Shown here: positions 62,354-64,000 of the stretch, one piece after another
Numbering within the stretch: position 1 is the stretch's first letter
How the letters are laid out: each line of letters begins with the position of its first letter
Made by a program: the position numbers and the translations under genes
The notes under the pieces: model-generated
What the model saw: the letters and a program-made list of their open reading frames with translations, nothing else
Databases searched by the model: none
What the model was told of the DNA's origin: nothing
NCBI GenBank assembly: GCA_958298945.1
Contig: OY282606.1
Location: 40,933,920-40,997,919, forward strand
DNA length: 64,000 nucleotides
Direction: 5' to 3'
DNA from: Atherix ibis
Taxonomy: Eukaryota; Arthropoda; Insecta; Diptera; Athericidae

Positions 62354-62389
62354 AAATGAAAACCTGTCAAATAAAAAATAAAAAAAAAA
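59495..62389 (+). mobile_element. RTE-type non-LTR retrotransposon, slightly 5'-truncated
   Basis: 2895 bp ending in a very short 3' UTR and an A-rich tail (ataaaaaataaaaaaaaaaa). It is flanked by a 13-bp target-site duplication aactatagtttac at 59482-59494 and 62390-62402. The 5' end starts within the endonuclease, after the GTWNVRT-type start motif would occur, so perhaps 0.2-0.4 kb is missing. The GC content is strikingly higher than the flanks. Confidence 0.95.
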
Positions 62390-62551
62390 AACTATAGTTT
62401 ACACGAGTCAATGTGTATTTCTGTTTGTAACTGTAAGGATTTCGATCTTACTACTATTAAAAGCTCTTTGAAGAAAATTTTATTTTCTCTCACTAACCTG
62501 CAGCTTGTTTTTTCTTACATATTTAGGTGTACTTTGTTTAACGTTCTATGA

Positions 62552-64000
62552 ATTTAACTATTTTCTTAAGCATTTTTTTCCTTTTTATTATACTTGCATG
62601 TCTTTTGAGCCAAATCTAATCATGTAGATCTAATCATGTAGGATTGCTTCTCAGATTTTGTTGCGATATTCCTAAGCATTTACTTTAATAAAGTTGTGTG
62701 CTTCGAGCTGAAGATTAAATTCAAATTAATACAAGTTCTTCTATAATGCTAGTAAATCTAACAAAATATCTAATTATCCTTATATATTCCCTGAACTATA
62801 GAAAAATTTAGTCCTGATTATCCAAAAAGTCTAAACAGAGAAATAGACTTAATTTTTTCACATGGAAATTTAACCCTTAAAAAAGTTGTTAATCTTTTTA
62901 GAAGATTTTTTTCGAAATTTCAAAGATACGATATGTATACAGAGAAATTAAAGTAAAATTAAAGGTCAAAAATATGAAAAATAATTTAAAAAAATATGAA
63001 AAATAATTAAAAACAATAACAGCAGCATACTTTCTTATAGCAAAATCATAAACATTTGGCTCTCATTAAATCAAATATTAATTATAATTTGTTTAGCAAA
63101 ATCTCCAATAATTGTTAATTAAATATTTTTATTAGTCTATAAAATTAATAAAAACTGCTTTAATTATTTCGGTGTTTATTTAATAGAAATTATTGGGAAA
63201 ATGTTGTTTTTTTTTTGCAAAGCTTTATTAAAATTCTTCTTTTATTTGAAATATTTTCATTTTAGCCATAAAATTATTAAATAACAAATGTATTCAATTT
63301 ACTCATATTTTTTCTATAGGATGTAAAAGAAATTTTATGCTATTTTTATAATAATTTCTTTATTTATATGGTTTCGATTCGAATAGAATAAATTTTGATA
63401 TAAAAACGAAAGAATTTATAAGCAATCAAACAACCATACATTATCATTGATTATATTATGAATGGCATGGCATCGTTAGAAGGAAATTACATAAAGAAAT
63501 CAAGTCCTTGCAGCTTTTATTCATACATTTTATTTTTATTTACTTTATTTCAATTCTTTTCTTTTCTATTCCTTTATATTATTGTATTTTTAATTAAATA
63601 TTTCACTTCTTGTGGAAAAGACTAAAGTTTGAAGAAAAAAAAAACAAATATCAGAAGTGAATTAAGTTTTATTTAATTGAAACGATATAAATAGTAATAA
63701 AATTTGTGTAGCAATAAGGATACCCTATCAGTGAATTTATCGGTTATAAAAGATTTAATAATATTTCTCATACTTGAGCGGAGAGAATTTCTATATTTTT
63801 TTCTATTTAAGGGTATTAAATATCTTTCCAGTTTGTAATAACTTTTAATTAAAAAAATATAAGAATAATATAAAAGTGATGGTTTCTCTTGGTATAATGA
63901 TAATTTGATTAAATGATAATTTATGGCAGAACGGGAGCAACTATGAGGTTTTTATATAATTATTGAGGATTAATTTTTAATAATGTACTATTATGATTTC
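62552..64000. other. AT-rich sequence without recognised features
   Basis: Follows the older LINE's stop codon; no coding or repeat signal seen. Confidence 0.5.

Larger units (their letters stand above)
59290..62551 (+). pseudogene. Older LINE C-terminal fragment split by the RTE insertion
   Basis: Before the RTE lies TLEKRRKATDLVIIHQLLNLKIDCEAL.., the SLExRRxxxDxxxxxxLLxxxIDC motif near the end of Jockey/CR1-type RT proteins. Removing the RTE and one copy of the duplication joins 59317-59494 to 62403-62551 in one continuous 109-codon frame (..STSNYSL-HESMCISVC..), ending TGA at 62549-62551, as expected for the normal C-terminus. The older copy therefore still had an open C-terminal frame when it was hit. 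Confidence 0.75.

Noticed and set aside
1..64000. CRISPR, tRNA, rRNA, riboswitch or bacterial defence system
   Set aside because: No regularly spaced repeats, tRNA-like folds or rRNA sequence were recognised, and the gene structure is eukaryotic.

Overview
The window is AT-rich, intron-bearing nuclear DNA from an insect, most likely a higher fly (Diptera). Three things point that way: a divergent ionotropic receptor (IR) gene split by short GT-AG introns, a Gln/Asn-rich coding exon of the kind common in fly genomes, and a dense population of Tc1/mariner DNA transposons and non-LTR retrotransposons. No bacterial-type operons, CRISPR arrays, rRNA or tRNA genes were seen.

Host genes. (1) Minus strand, 13584-15388: a 1.8-kb coding exon bounded by a splice acceptor and a donor. 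It encodes a Gln/Asn-rich N-terminus followed by the start of a KIND-type domain; the rest of the gene was not located. (2) Plus strand, 34533-42992: a seven-exon IR gene whose exons join into one 746-residue frame, with M1, M2 and M3 membrane segments and a 5.8-kb third intron full of transposon debris. (3) Minus strand, 45686-46528: a 280-residue single-pass membrane protein with a His-rich stretch and a Cys-rich tail, unrecognised, with its stop codon 10 nt before a strong splice donor. Genes 2 and 3 are convergent, with a mariner between them.

Mobile DNA. Tc1/mariner insertions belong to several lineages: mauritiana-like (9914, 40192, 44265), irritans-like (28154, 50796), a lineage with termini starting cgagggtcgttcaa (7978, 32831), a cecropia-like lineage (5464, probably 50226), a lineage with termini cgaggtctgttcaaaaag (52536), and remnants at about 1440 and 47553. 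A Tigger/pogo-like element lies at 23879-25947. All are defective (frameshifts, deletions, lost catalytic Asp codons), but most keep both terminal inverted repeats and TA target duplications. Non-LTR elements are an almost full-length RTE-type LINE (59495-62389) inserted with a 13-bp duplication into an older LINE, plus fragments near 12.2, 16.8, 20.9, 36.5, 37.8, 41.5 and 58.4 kb.

Elsewhere the sequence is AT-rich intergenic or intronic DNA without convincing genes, apart from several long perfect or near-perfect hairpins (1645, 20057, 34115, 55501). I did not find a convincing undescribed biological system. The most useful observations are the reconstructed IR gene, the nested LINE, the hairpins, and the specific lesions in the transposases.
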